The position numbers and the translations under genes are program-made. A stretch of 64,000 nucleotides of DNA from VXYL01 sp965199875 (lineage in GTDB: Bacteria > Pseudomonadota > Gammaproteobacteria > Pseudomonadales > Azotimanducaceae): assembly GCA_965199875.1 (NCBI GenBank), contig OZ241346.1:3410001-3474000 (forward strand), given 5' to 3'. How positions within the stretch are numbered: the first letter of the stretch is position 1; each line of letters opens with the position of its first letter. Below are positions 1 through 8,853 of this stretch, piece by piece. Under the pieces are notes generated by a model. That model was not told the DNA's origin. It did no database searches and saw only the letters and a program-made list of their open reading frames with translations.

Positions 1-132
1 AGAACCTTTAGAGGGGAGCACTGATGCTGCTGTGGTTTGCGCGGAGCAGCCGTTCCGCACCGAGCGCCTCGCTGTTGAAGTTGTGCGCTGCGCCACGGGC
101 GGCGAACTGCTGCGGGAAATCGGCGCCTCCGC

Positions 133-1104
133 CTAGAGGAACGCCGCGCCGGCGTGGTCCGTGAACGACTCCGCGTCCCGAACGTACTTCAACACCATGG
201 CCGGGCTCTTGTGCCGAGTGACTTCCATGATCTTGTCGATTCGTGCGTGGTGGACCGCCGCGCTCGTGACGAAGCCGGCGCGTAGCGAGTGGGCGGAGTA
301 GTCGGACGGGTCCAGCCCAATCGCCTTGGCGTAGTGCTTCACGAGGCGGGCAATGTCGCTGTGGTGAAGAGCTCGGCCAGTGGGCCGGCCTCCGCGTTTC
401 ATGGTCTGAAACAGATGTCCCTCGGCGATTTGCGCCCGTTCCAGCCACGATCGCAGGCGCGAAACGGGGCGTATGCTCTTGCCATTTGGCACGGCCACCG
501 TTTGTCCGACGCCCGCCTGATCGGTCTTCGAACGGCGAATCCGCACCAGCATCCTCTGCGGTCCAAGCATCTCGATGTCTGCAAGCTGCAATGCGCAGAT
601 TTCCGAGCGCCGGAGAGCCGCTGCGAACCCCACTGCCAGCACAGCGGCGTCGCGCAATCCGATGGTGGTCTCGCCGCAGCGCTCCAACATCCGCAGGATG
701 TGGTATTCGCGCAACGCCTTGACTTGGCGGGGCGCACTGCCGAGCTGCCGCGCCATCGCCCGAAATAGGTCCCTCACCTCCGTGCTCGCCGCCGGCGAAG
801 CGATCTTTGCCTCCGTGTAACGCCTGTTGATGGCACTCCGATACATCGTGAGCGTTCCGAGCGACAGCGGCTTGCCGCTCTCGGCCTTCGGTTGCGTGGC
901 CATCACCACAAAGAACCCAACCAAATCAGCTGGTTGCGCTCCCAGCGGGTCTAGGCCCAGCTCCTCGCAATGGCCCGCGAAGCAGCGCCATCCCTTCTCG
1001 TAGGCAATCCGCGTGTTGACGGCCTGCGCCGCACTCCGCAGTTCCTCCGCCACCACACTGCCGTTCAAGGCCCACTGACCAAGCTCGTCAACCGTCCGTA
1101 CCAC
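133..1104 (-). CDS. Tyrosine recombinase (site-specific integrase)
   Basis: The 323-residue protein has the phage-integrase layout: an N-terminal helical core-binding domain (about residues 10-110) and a C-terminal catalytic domain. Visible catalytic elements are the first Arg in ALRRSE (about residue 165), the HSLRAG box (H-x-x-R, about residue 272), a later RHKSP His and the nucleophile Tyr in VLKYVRDAE (about residue 308), so the active site looks intact. The start is a GTG with a GAGGG Shine-Dalgarno about 9 nt upstream. It lies just downstream of the methyltransferase gene and 44 bp from the inverted specificity cassette, in the layout of known shufflon-type recombinases next to hsdS or pglX. 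I infer that it inverts the adjacent 146-bp repeats. A mobile-island integrase is the alternative. Confidence 0.9.
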   Translation of the reverse strand: MVRTVDELGQWALNGSVVAEELRSAAQAVNTRIAYEKGWRCFAGHCEELGLDPLGAQPADLVGFFVVMATQPKAESGKPLSLGTLTMYRSAINRRYTEAKIASPAASTEVRDLFRAMARQLGSAPRQVKALREYHILRMLERCGETTIGLRDAAVLAVGFAAALRRSEICALQLADIEMLGPQRMLVRIRRSKTDQAGVGQTVAVPNGKSIRPVSRLRSWLERAQIAEGHLFQTMKRGGRPTGRALHHSDIARLVKHYAKAIGLDPSDYSAHSLRAGFVTSAAVHHARIDKIMEVTRHKSPAMVLKYVRDAESFTDHAGAAFL

Positions 1105-1148
1105 CTTGCTGTACCCTCGTTCACCATCGTGCGTGCAGGCTAACCATC

Positions 1149-1943
1149 GTGAGCATCAGGCACACGGTCGGTAATTCCATAAACTACGGAATAAAGACGG
1201 GCTACAACGCTGCCTTCATCGTCCCAACCGAAGTCCGGGATCGGCTGATCGCCGAGGATCCGGCGTCCGCGGACATCCTCAAGCCCATCCTGCGGGGGCG
1301 CGACATCCGGCCTTACCGCGCACAATGGGCGGGACTGTGGCTGATCTCGACGTTTCCATCGATGTCAATAGACGTGGACCAATACCCAGCGATCAAGCGC
1401 TACCTGCTTAGCTTCGGACAACGACGCCTCGAACAGCGCGGCGCAGTCTACGCGGACGGCACAAAATCTCGAAAGGCATCCCCACACGAGTGGCACGAAC
1501 TACAGGATACCTGCGCTTACCACGAAGATTTTGAGCGCGAAAAGCTGTGTTGGATGCACATGAGCCCGGTCGCACGATTCTCCTTCGTTGGGGGTGGCGT
1601 ATATTGCAACCAGAAGGCGTTCATGATAGTCGGAGACGACCTAAAGTATCTATGTGCGGTCCTCAACAGCACTATGGTTACTAGATTGGTCGCAAACACA
1701 GCTGTCACAACCGGAATGGGCCTTACGCAGTGGGATAAGTTCGTCGTCGAGACGGTGCCTGTTCCACATCCCTCCCAGGCATGCCGAAATCAGTTAGTCA
1801 GGCTGATTGACATTCTTCTGTCGCAGGCATCGAATCTTGAGCGTGTAAAGGCGGTGGACCAGATTGAGAGTGTCGTATATGACCTCTATGAGCTTGACGA
1901 CTCAGAGAAGCAATTCATGGCAACTATTCCCCAACGAGGTTAG
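1149..1943 (+). pseudogene. Silent inverted target-recognition cassette of the neighbouring methyltransferase
   Basis: This 264-codon open frame begins inside a homologue of the C-terminal specificity region of the methyltransferase encoded on the other strand. It starts at the family motif GIKTGYNAAF, continues with EVRDRLIAEDPAS and LKPILRGRDIRPYRAQWAGLWL, then diverges for about 200 residues that still show TRD features (REKLCWMHMSP, LKYLCAVLNSTM, VVETVPVPHPS). It has no methyltransferase motifs and no convincing ribosome-binding site, so as it stands it is a promoterless fragment. The frame is open to its stop, which suggests it is maintained. It faces the expressed copy tail to tail; the TAG here and the TAA of the other gene overlap at 1940-1943. 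Inversion across the shared repeat would fuse it in frame to the methyltransferase. The tail looks less GC-rich than its surroundings. Confidence 0.85.
1197..1342 (+). repeat. Left arm of inverted repeat flanking the specificity switch
   Basis: These 146 bp match the reverse complement of 2490-2635 without gaps, with about 9 mismatches (about 94% identity). The inner 65 bp (1278-1342) are identical to 2490-2554. The identical part starts on a codon boundary in both genes, so a crossover anywhere in it keeps the frame. It encodes the conserved stretch between GYNxAFIVP and QWAGLWL. Confidence 0.9.
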
Positions 1944-4900
1944 ACCACGGATTGCAAGTGAAGACGTTCCCGATCGTCAAGCAAGTACGAATCGGATACC
2001 AATTGCTCTAGCGCTTCGGTGGCGGAGGCCGCCCTTGCTGCCGCCTTGTCTACGTAATCGCCGTAAACCAGTTCCGAACCGGGCTTGGGTATCGGTACTG
2101 GGATAGATTCGACGGTGAACTTTTTCCACTGGACGAGTCCCTCCCCGGTGGTCAAACCGGTCTTGTTGACGAACCAGCTTGCCAAGCGGCTGTTGAGGAA
2201 GGCGCACAGGTACTTAAGGCACTGTCCAGTCATAAGAAAGGTCTTGTCATTGCCGTACATTTCTAAATCCGAGTGCCAGAATCTTCCGACTGGAGACATG
2301 TCCATCCATAGTAGCTTCTCCTTGCGGAACTCTTCGTGGTAAGCGCAGTTACGGAGGTTGTACGGCGTGGCACCCTTGTCCTGTCGTTTGGCAATGGCCG
2401 CCCAGTGTAGATCGAGGTGTCGCTTGATGGCCGGATAGGCGGTGACGTCGACTGCGGGCGTTGTTCCGAAGCCGTTGTGCGTGTCCACGAGCCACAGTCC
2501 CGCCCATTGTGCGCGGTAAGGCCGGATGTCGCGCCCCCGCAGGATGGGCTTGAGAACGTCCTCGGACGCCGGATCCTCGGCGACCAGCCGGTCCCGGACT
2601 TCGCTGGGGACGATGAAGGCGTCGTTGTAGCCCGTGAGTACCCCCCTATAAATGGAAATATCCCACTCTTTGAGCGGTGTGCCAACCTCCATCATCTTGT
2701 CCATGATGCTCCGCTCTATGGTGGAGAGGGAGACCCACGGCTTCTTGCCGCCAAAGTACAGGCTGCCGAATTGACTCTTGGCTGGCGGGAACTGCTTGTC
2801 CGCCAACGAATCGACGTCAACGGCGGGCACGCGCTGCTGGCCTTTGTCGCAGCCCTGTTGTACCAGCAGGATGCTTGTGTCGACGATTGCGTTGTCGAAC
2901 ACGTCCTTGCCGACCTCAAGCAGCAGTCGTGGCGTGTGGGCTGTCGAGAGGTAGTCGCGCATCTTCTCGCCGTACTTGGCCTTCAGCCAGCTATTCGAGG
3001 TGATGTAGGCGAGGTGCCCGCCCTTCGCGAGCAGCTTCAGTCCGCGCTCGCAGAAGAGTTGGTAGATGTCGCCGGTGGATGCGAAGGTCTCATACGGCTG
3101 TTGTCTGTAGCGTTGGCCAAGTTCCCCGCTGTTTCGCTGCAGCTGGATATAGGGCGGGTTGCCGATCAGAACGTCGAAGCCGTCGGAGACGCCGAACATC
3201 CACTGCGGGTCGAACCACTTGGCGGGATTGCTTAGCCCATAAGGATCCCAACCAGCGACCTGCCCTGCCTCCTCATGGCCCCACCCGTTGCTCTCCAGCG
3301 CCTTTGCCAACGCCATTCGCAGTTTCGCGTCTTGCTTGCGAAGGCGCAGCTTGTCCTCGCGGCCCTGGGCGTTGAAGTGCATCTCGCGTACCGCGTGTAG
3401 GCGGCCAATGTGCTCTCTGACCGCGTGCTCGCCGAAGCCCATCTGCTTTGGCGCAGTGATCCCGATGAGCGCATCGGCGGCGACGATGCGCGTCTCCAAG
3501 TTCGGCAGTGGACGAACTCCGTAGTTGGACGTTGGATCGTCATTAGGCTCTTGCTCTACGGTCAGCGAGATGAAGAACCGCAGGCGGGCGATCTGGCAGG
3601 CCACGGGCTGGATGTCGACGCCGTAGATGCCGTTCTGGATCAAGTAGAGCTTGCGTCCGAAGTCCGAGTCCCGATACGTCTCGAAGGTGCTGCTGATTTC
3701 CAGCAGCTTCGCATCCCGATCTGTTTGGCGCCGGGACTCGAACGCCGCTGTGGCGCGTGCGCCAGCCATCTCCCTCTGCAACCGCTCCCAAAGGGCGTTC
3801 TCCGGGTCCAGCCGTCGCAGAATCAGCGTGAGCTTGTGGAGCACGCCCATGGGAAAGGCGCCGGAACCGACCGCCGGATCCAGCACGCGCAAGCTGGCGA
3901 TAGCGCGTACGATGCGCTCCGCATCCGCTCGCTCGAACAGTTCCACCGCGTCGTCGCAAGCGTCTTCGTAGTCCAAGAGGTAGCGCAGGCGGTCCTCGAG
4001 CCACCCCTTGTCGCCGTCAGCCGATGCGACCCGTTCGGTCAACGTCGCGACCAGCACTTCGTCCACCATGTAGTCGACGATGCGGCGCGGCGTGTAGTAC
4101 GAGCCGGTGGCTTTGCGTGCGGTGTTGCGCGTCTCCGGGGTGTACGCGGCAAGCAGGTTTTCGAACACGCGTCCGAGCAGCTCGGGATCCAGCGCCACTT
4201 CCTGATCGAGGGGCGTGTTCTCCTCCACCGTGAACTTGAAGCGGCGGAACAGAGGGAACAGGCCGTGTTCCTGGCCCAGCAGGATGCTGGCGGGCACTTG
4301 GAGGTCTTTGCCTTGCGCCTTGTTGTCGGTGAAGGCGTCGATCCGCCGCCCGCCCGCGGTGCGGCTCTCGAAATCGTCCAAGCAGTCGAACAGGCCGCCG
4401 TTCACGAACGGCACGGTCTTCAGCTTGGCGAGGAAGCCATCGGGATTGGCCAACAGGTCGTGGTAGCGGTACTTGGTGAAGTCCCGATGCGTCCGACGCT
4501 GGCGCTTGCTGAACTCGCGCTTGTCGATCTCCGTGTTCAGCGTGGCGAAGAACAGGTTTTGCAGCACGGCGCGGTAGTAGTTCGTGGCTTCCGGGGCGTG
4601 GCCCTTGACGGACTTGGCGGCGAACTCTTCGGTGAAGATGTCCTCTGGCACCAGCCGCTTCTCCTTGAGGAACCAGATGAACAGCAGGCGGGTGATGAGG
4701 CGAATCAGCTGGCGTTCCTGGCTGCCGCTGCCCGCGCCGTCGTCCGGGAACTTGCACGTCTCCAAGGCCCGTTCGTACCACTTGAACAGCTCTCGATAGA
4801 AGCGGCGGTTCAGTTTCTCGGTATCCAGAACCTCTTCCCACGCCCTGTGCAGGCTGTCGAAGCTGGTGACGCTGCGCTTGTCGACCATCTTGGGAAGCGC

Positions 4901-5470
4901 CAAGTCCGCCAAGATCTCCAGATGTGCGCGGTGCGGCTTGGCAGCATCCACGTCCTTCACCAACGTCACCCGTTCCAGCACGTCTCGATTGCCGTCTCGG
5001 CGGTGGGCGCGGCGGTGGATCACGGTGAGGCTGAGACGGCGCTGGCAGCGGAAGATCAGCACCACCGGCATGGCGAACAGGCGGTTCACGGCGCGGGTCA
5101 TGTCCGCAAGGGCCGTGCGGCTGTAGGCGGTGCCTGCCAGTTCCACCGCAAGGAAGACAAAGGACCACATGCGCTCGATATCGAATCCATCGGCCAAGAG
5201 ACCGCGCACGTTGCCGATCTCGTCATCCGTGATCTGGAAGACGAGCTCCACGTCCTGCCAGCTCTCGAACAGGTGGCGCTGCCGCTCGGTCAGCCTGTCC
5301 TCGGCCTGGTAGCGGGCGAGGAACTCGGCCACGCTCCCGGCGTTCATGGTGCGGTTGCTCTCGTAGCCGAGCGCGTTCAAGACGGCCGCGGCGGCTTCTC
5401 GAAGCGGCTGTTTGGCGAAGCCCGTTAGGACATCGCCAAGAGCCTCTTGCGCGGCCGGCGTCTCTTTCAA
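1940..5470 (-). CDS. Eco57I-like (type IIG-type) adenine-specific DNA methyltransferase with C-terminal TRD
   Basis: About 1176 residues. An N-terminal helical region is followed by a central N6-adenine methyltransferase with GSYYTPRRIVDYMVDE, the SAM-binding motif DPAVGSGAFP (about residue 530) and catalytic NPPY (about residue 770). The C-terminal TaqI-like specificity domain starts at YRGVLTGYNDAFIVP (about residue 940). I place the start at a TTG (5470) whose last bases overlap the TGA stop of the upstream helicase gene (TTGA), implying translational coupling; the first in-frame ATG is at 5347. It presumably methylates host sites while marking self from non-self for the helicase/nuclease partner. 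No PD-(D/E)xK motif was recognised in its N-terminus, so nuclease activity probably lies in the partner. Codons after about 994 can be exchanged with the inverted cassette downstream. Confidence 0.9.
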   Translation of the reverse strand: MKETPAAQEALGDVLTGFAKQPLREAAAAVLNALGYESNRTMNAGSVAEFLARYQAEDRLTERQRHLFESWQDVELVFQITDDEIGNVRGLLADGFDIERMWSFVFLAVELAGTAYSRTALADMTRAVNRLFAMPVVLIFRCQRRLSLTVIHRRAHRRDGNRDVLERVTLVKDVDAAKPHRAHLEILADLALPKMVDKRSVTSFDSLHRAWEEVLDTEKLNRRFYRELFKWYERALETCKFPDDGAGSGSQERQLIRLITRLLFIWFLKEKRLVPEDIFTEEFAAKSVKGHAPEATNYYRAVLQNLFFATLNTEIDKREFSKRQRRTHRDFTKYRYHDLLANPDGFLAKLKTVPFVNGGLFDCLDDFESRTAGGRRIDAFTDNKAQGKDLQVPASILLGQEHGLFPLFRRFKFTVEENTPLDQEVALDPELLGRVFENLLAAYTPETRNTARKATGSYYTPRRIVDYMVDEVLVATLTERVASADGDKGWLEDRLRYLLDYEDACDDAVELFERADAERIVRAIASLRVLDPAVGSGAFPMGVLHKLTLILRRLDPENALWERLQREMAGARATAAFESRRQTDRDAKLLEISSTFETYRDSDFGRKLYLIQNGIYGVDIQPVACQIARLRFFISLTVEQEPNDDPTSNYGVRPLPNLETRIVAADALIGITAPKQMGFGEHAVREHIGRLHAVREMHFNAQGREDKLRLRKQDAKLRMALAKALESNGWGHEEAGQVAGWDPYGLSNPAKWFDPQWMFGVSDGFDVLIGNPPYIQLQRNSGELGQRYRQQPYETFASTGDIYQLFCERGLKLLAKGGHLAYITSNSWLKAKYGEKMRDYLSTAHTPRLLLEVGKDVFDNAIVDTSILLVQQGCDKGQQRVPAVDVDSLADKQFPPAKSQFGSLYFGGKKPWVSLSTIERSIMDKMMEVGTPLKEWDISIYRGVLTGYNDAFIVPSEVRDRLVAEDPASEDVLKPILRGRDIRPYRAQWAGLWLVDTHNGFGTTPAVDVTAYPAIKRHLDLHWAAIAKRQDKGATPYNLRNCAYHEEFRKEKLLWMDMSPVGRFWHSDLEMYGNDKTFLMTGQCLKYLCAFLNSRLASWFVNKTGLTTGEGLVQWKKFTVESIPVPIPKPGSELVYGDYVDKAAARAASATEALEQLVSDSYLLDDRERLHLQSVV
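2490..2635 (-). repeat. Right arm of inverted repeat, inside the expressed methyltransferase
   Basis: This is the partner of 1197-1342 in opposite orientation. It covers about codons 945-994 of the methyltransferase. Sequence on its 3' side (2489 down to 1940) is unrelated at the DNA level to the equivalent part of the silent cassette, as expected for exchangeable specificity halves joined at a shared recombination segment. Confidence 0.9.
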
Positions 5471-8400
5471 GGTGACGCCTTCAACACGAGCCAAGTGACC
5501 AACTGGAAGTCCGCCCCGTGCTTCGGCTGCTCGGCGGCCGGGGCCAGCTTCGCGTGTGGGTCTTGCCCCAGCGCCTGTTGCTGGGCATCCCCGAAGGTGC
5601 CAGCGATGCTGCGCAGCGTCTTCTCCAGCAGCCCTTCGTATTTCGCCATGTCCTTGCCATGCTGCGTCTCGGCGTCGAAGGCGTCCTCCAAGGCGGCAAC
5701 GGCCTGGGCCGCGCCGCTCGCCACGGCCTGGAACAACGCCAGCACCTGCTTGGCCTGGCGGAAGGTGAAACGCACCGTGCCGTCGTCGCGGATGTAGGCG
5801 AGGTAGTAGGGCTGCAGGCGGTTCGGCGTCTTCTGGGAAGCCGTCGCTTTCTGCTTGAGGCAGAAGATCACGCCCGGGCGGATGGCATCGGAGGGCACGG
5901 ATTCGCCGCTGGCCTGCTTCACATCCGCCACGGCGTAGATGCCGAACGGCGCGGCCTCGAGCGCTTGGCGGTGCCGTTGGATGTAGTTCAGCAGGTCGGC
6001 AATGAAGTCGTCCAGCGTCAGGTCGTTCATGGAAACGCCATCGTCGGCGTCTTCGATGTCCAAGGTCTCCTGGCGAAGTCGGAGCAGCTGCTGGTCGCGG
6101 AACTGCAGTTCCAGCTGCACGGCAGTCTTGGCTTCGGAAGCCTTGCCGTCGCTTTCGAGCGGGTCGTCGAGCCCGGTGGCCGTGGCATCCACCAGCGCCA
6201 TGCGCGCTTCCACGCGGTTCTTGAGGTCCAAGTATTTGTCCAGATTCTTCGTCGGCCAGAAGTTCACCATGCCTACCGTCTTGTTGCGGCTGCCGAGGCG
6301 GTCGATGCGCCCGAAGCGCTGCATCAGGCGCACCGGATTCCAGTGGACGTCGTAGTGGACGACGCGGTCGCAATCTTGCAGATTCTGGCCCTCGGAGAGG
6401 CAGTCCGTGGCGATGAGAATGTCGACTTCGTCGGTGTCCTCCGGCCACTGCTGGGCGCGGGGCGAGAAGCGGCCCAGCACTTCCTCCATTGAAGCGCCGC
6501 CCAGCGTTGCCCTGTTGCCGCTGCTGCCTGTTGCCAAGGCGGCGTGAACGCCTAGCTCCCGTGCCCACTTCTCCATGTTCTCGTAGAGATAGCGGGCCGT
6601 GTCGGCGAATGTCGTGAACACCAGCACCTTGCGGTTGGGGCGGCCGTTCTTGTCCTTGGGCGCAGTGCGGACCTTCTCGGCGATCACGCGCTTGAGTTCG
6701 GCCAGCTTGCCGTCGCGTTCGACATTCACTTGAGCGGCCAATGCGTGGAGCCGCTCGAAGACGCCGCGATCCTGCGCCAGGTCCTCGGCCCAGGCTTTCA
6801 AGTCCAGTTCGTCGAACCGATAGCGACGGCGCTTGCCGACGGTGAACTCTTCGTCGTCCTCGTCGTCTTCGGGGTCGACGTCGATCTCCGCGTCAACACC
6901 AACCCGCCGCCGCCAAGCATCGATGCGCTCTTCCACATCGCGGATCTTCTCCAAGATGCGCTGGGCGGTCAGGCCGAAGGCGTGCGCCGAGCTTTCCAAA
7001 CGCTTGAGTAGGTTCACCCGCAGCATGGCGGCGAGGTAATGCTCCCGCGTGCTCTGATCGAAGCCGAGTTTCTTGCGTTCGGCTTCCAGTTTGGACTTGT
7101 CCACCAAGTACGCGGAAGGCGTGTACACGGCCAGGCGCAGCTTGCCGATGCGCTCGTGCAGGTCGTCGTAGGAGAGCTTGCCTTGGCGGTCCGTTGGCGG
7201 GTGCAGATTGACGGGCCGCGCACGCGTCGGGAAGCCGCCGATGTCTTCGACCACCTTCGGGTAGTAGCGGCGGATGTGTTCCCGGGAGCGGGCGATGGTC
7301 ACTGCGTCGAGGAGGGCGAGGAAATCCGCGCCCAAGCTGGCGAGCAGCGTCTCCTTGCTGGCATCGGCGCTGCCGGCCCCATTGCGCCGCTTGGATTCCC
7401 ATTGCAGAAACTGCTTCTCCGCCGCGCCGAACACTGATTGGATGCTGCCGATGCCAAGCGCGTCCTTGAAGGCGTCTTGCCGCTTCTCCGTCATCAAGTA
7501 GATCTGGTTGCGCAGGTCGCGCAGGCTGGTGTTCACCGGCGTGGCGGAGAGCATCAGCACCTTGCTGTGGACGCCGCCCTTGAGCACTTCTGCGAGCAGG
7601 CGGTTGTAGCGGCTGCGGCGGATCACGGCGCCGTCTTCGTCGGTGCGGTCCCGGCCTTCGTTGCGGAAGTTGTGGGACTCGTCGATCACGATGAGGTCGA
7701 ACGCGCCCCAGTTGAACTGCGCCAGGTCGATGTCGCCGGCCTTGCCTTCGTAGCGGCTCAAGTCCGTGTGCGCCAGCACCGTGTAGCCGAGGCGGTCCTC
7801 GTCGAAGGGATTGTTGCGGTACGCGGCGCGGGACGTGTAGCGCACCCAGTTCTGCTCCAGCCGTTTCGGGCAGAGCACCAGCACGCGTTCGTTGCGCAGC
7901 TCGAAGAACTTGACGACCGCCAGCGCCGTCCACGTCTTGCCGAGGCCGACGCTGTCCGCCACGATGCAGCCGTTGTGGCGCAGCAGGCGGTTGATGGCGT
8001 TGGTGGCGCCGTTGCGCTGGAACTCGTAGAGCGCCTTCCATACTGCCGTCTTGTCGAGATCGACATCCTGCACCAGGCCATCGCGCTCGCCCCGTTCCGC
8101 CAGCCGTTCCTCGAAGATGTGGAAGAGCGTCTTGTAGTAGACGAACTCCGGCGCGTAGGCCGCGCCCAATCGCGCCAGCGCGGCCAGCACTTCCTGCTTC
8201 GCATCGCGGGTGAGATCGCCGTCCGCCCAGAGCGCGTCGAACCACTCGCGCAAGGCGTCGCGCTCCTCGGCGCTGCCGATCAGCGTGTTCAGTTCGATGT
8301 TCGGAACGCTCCCAAGGCCAAGCCCGCGCCGCGTGAAGTTGGAACTGCCGAGCAGCGCCGCGCTGGTGCCGTCCGGGCGGGCTACGTGATAGAGCTTGCC

Positions 8401-8853
8401 GTGCAGGAAGTTGGCCTGGGCCACGGTGCGAATGTCCACCTGGCGCTCGATCCACGCCGCGCAGGCCTTTGCGAGGGGCTTTTGCGCGAGCGTCTGCTTG
8501 AGGGCGATGCCGCCGTCGTCGGTCAGCCCGAATGCCTTGGCCTCGCCGGCGGCGGGATCGACCGTGCCGACCCCTTGCGGATCGCCGTAGAGGAAGCGCA
8601 GGCGGCCGGCGGCTTCCAAGGCGTCGCGCAGCGCCTCAAAGGCGTAGATGGTGAAGTAGGCGGAGACGAAAGCCATGACGGACGCCGGTGCGATTTCGTC
8701 TCGGAGCACGTCGCCGACCCGGCGATCGCGGTTGTCGACGATGCTGCTCGCCGGGGTGCGGGCGTTGGCCTTGGCAAGTGCGCCTTGTGGCATTGACGAG
8801 GGCCTGTAGTGGGCGAACTGGACGGCGGAGCTAAGGCACGGTTTCGAAGGCAC
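5467..8853 (-). CDS. PLD-nuclease/SNF2-family helicase, defence effector
   Basis: The 1128-residue protein joins a phospholipase D-like nuclease domain to a superfamily 2 helicase. The PLD signature is HGKLYH with GSSNFTRRG about 20 residues later (about residues 148-180). Helicase motifs are the Walker A segment DSVGLGKTW (about residue 300), DESHNF (about residue 388), LSATPVNT (about residue 430) and, near residue 843, RFGRIDRLGS of motif VI. An Asp/Glu-rich linker lies near residue 655. The start is a GTG at 8853; an ATG at 8793 is also possible. It is first in a coupled operon with the adenine methyltransferase. This helicase/methyltransferase pairing is common in defence islands and resembles DISARM or BREX parts in logic. 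The restriction role is inferred from context. Confidence 0.9.
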   Translation of the reverse strand: MPSKPCLSSAVQFAHYRPSSMPQGALAKANARTPASSIVDNRDRRVGDVLRDEIAPASVMAFVSAYFTIYAFEALRDALEAAGRLRFLYGDPQGVGTVDPAAGEAKAFGLTDDGGIALKQTLAQKPLAKACAAWIERQVDIRTVAQANFLHGKLYHVARPDGTSAALLGSSNFTRRGLGLGSVPNIELNTLIGSAEERDALREWFDALWADGDLTRDAKQEVLAALARLGAAYAPEFVYYKTLFHIFEERLAERGERDGLVQDVDLDKTAVWKALYEFQRNGATNAINRLLRHNGCIVADSVGLGKTWTALAVVKFFELRNERVLVLCPKRLEQNWVRYTSRAAYRNNPFDEDRLGYTVLAHTDLSRYEGKAGDIDLAQFNWGAFDLIVIDESHNFRNEGRDRTDEDGAVIRRSRYNRLLAEVLKGGVHSKVLMLSATPVNTSLRDLRNQIYLMTEKRQDAFKDALGIGSIQSVFGAAEKQFLQWESKRRNGAGSADASKETLLASLGADFLALLDAVTIARSREHIRRYYPKVVEDIGGFPTRARPVNLHPPTDRQGKLSYDDLHERIGKLRLAVYTPSAYLVDKSKLEAERKKLGFDQSTREHYLAAMLRVNLLKRLESSAHAFGLTAQRILEKIRDVEERIDAWRRRVGVDAEIDVDPEDDEDDEEFTVGKRRRYRFDELDLKAWAEDLAQDRGVFERLHALAAQVNVERDGKLAELKRVIAEKVRTAPKDKNGRPNRKVLVFTTFADTARYLYENMEKWARELGVHAALATGSSGNRATLGGASMEEVLGRFSPRAQQWPEDTDEVDILIATDCLSEGQNLQDCDRVVHYDVHWNPVRLMQRFGRIDRLGSRNKTVGMVNFWPTKNLDKYLDLKNRVEARMALVDATATGLDDPLESDGKASEAKTAVQLELQFRDQQLLRLRQETLDIEDADDGVSMNDLTLDDFIADLLNYIQRHRQALEAAPFGIYAVADVKQASGESVPSDAIRPGVIFCLKQKATASQKTPNRLQPYYLAYIRDDGTVRFTFRQAKQVLALFQAVASGAAQAVAALEDAFDAETQHGKDMAKYEGLLEKTLRSIAGTFGDAQQQALGQDPHAKLAPAAEQPKHGADFQLVTWLVLKASP

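Noticed and set aside
8..448. 146-codon minus-strand frame overlapping the end of the recombinase gene
   Set aside because: It lies in another frame of the recombinase on the same strand; Arg/Pro/Gly-rich, no ribosome site, no family.
133..1104. Prophage or integrative element boundary at the recombinase
   Set aside because: No tRNA gene, no att-like direct repeat pair and no phage genes nearby; the inverted repeat beside it gives a better explanation.
5471..6568. N-terminal extension of the methyltransferase frame upstream of 5470
   Set aside because: The frame stays open but lies in the coding region of the helicase in another frame and has the Arg/Pro-rich composition of a GC-driven shadow.
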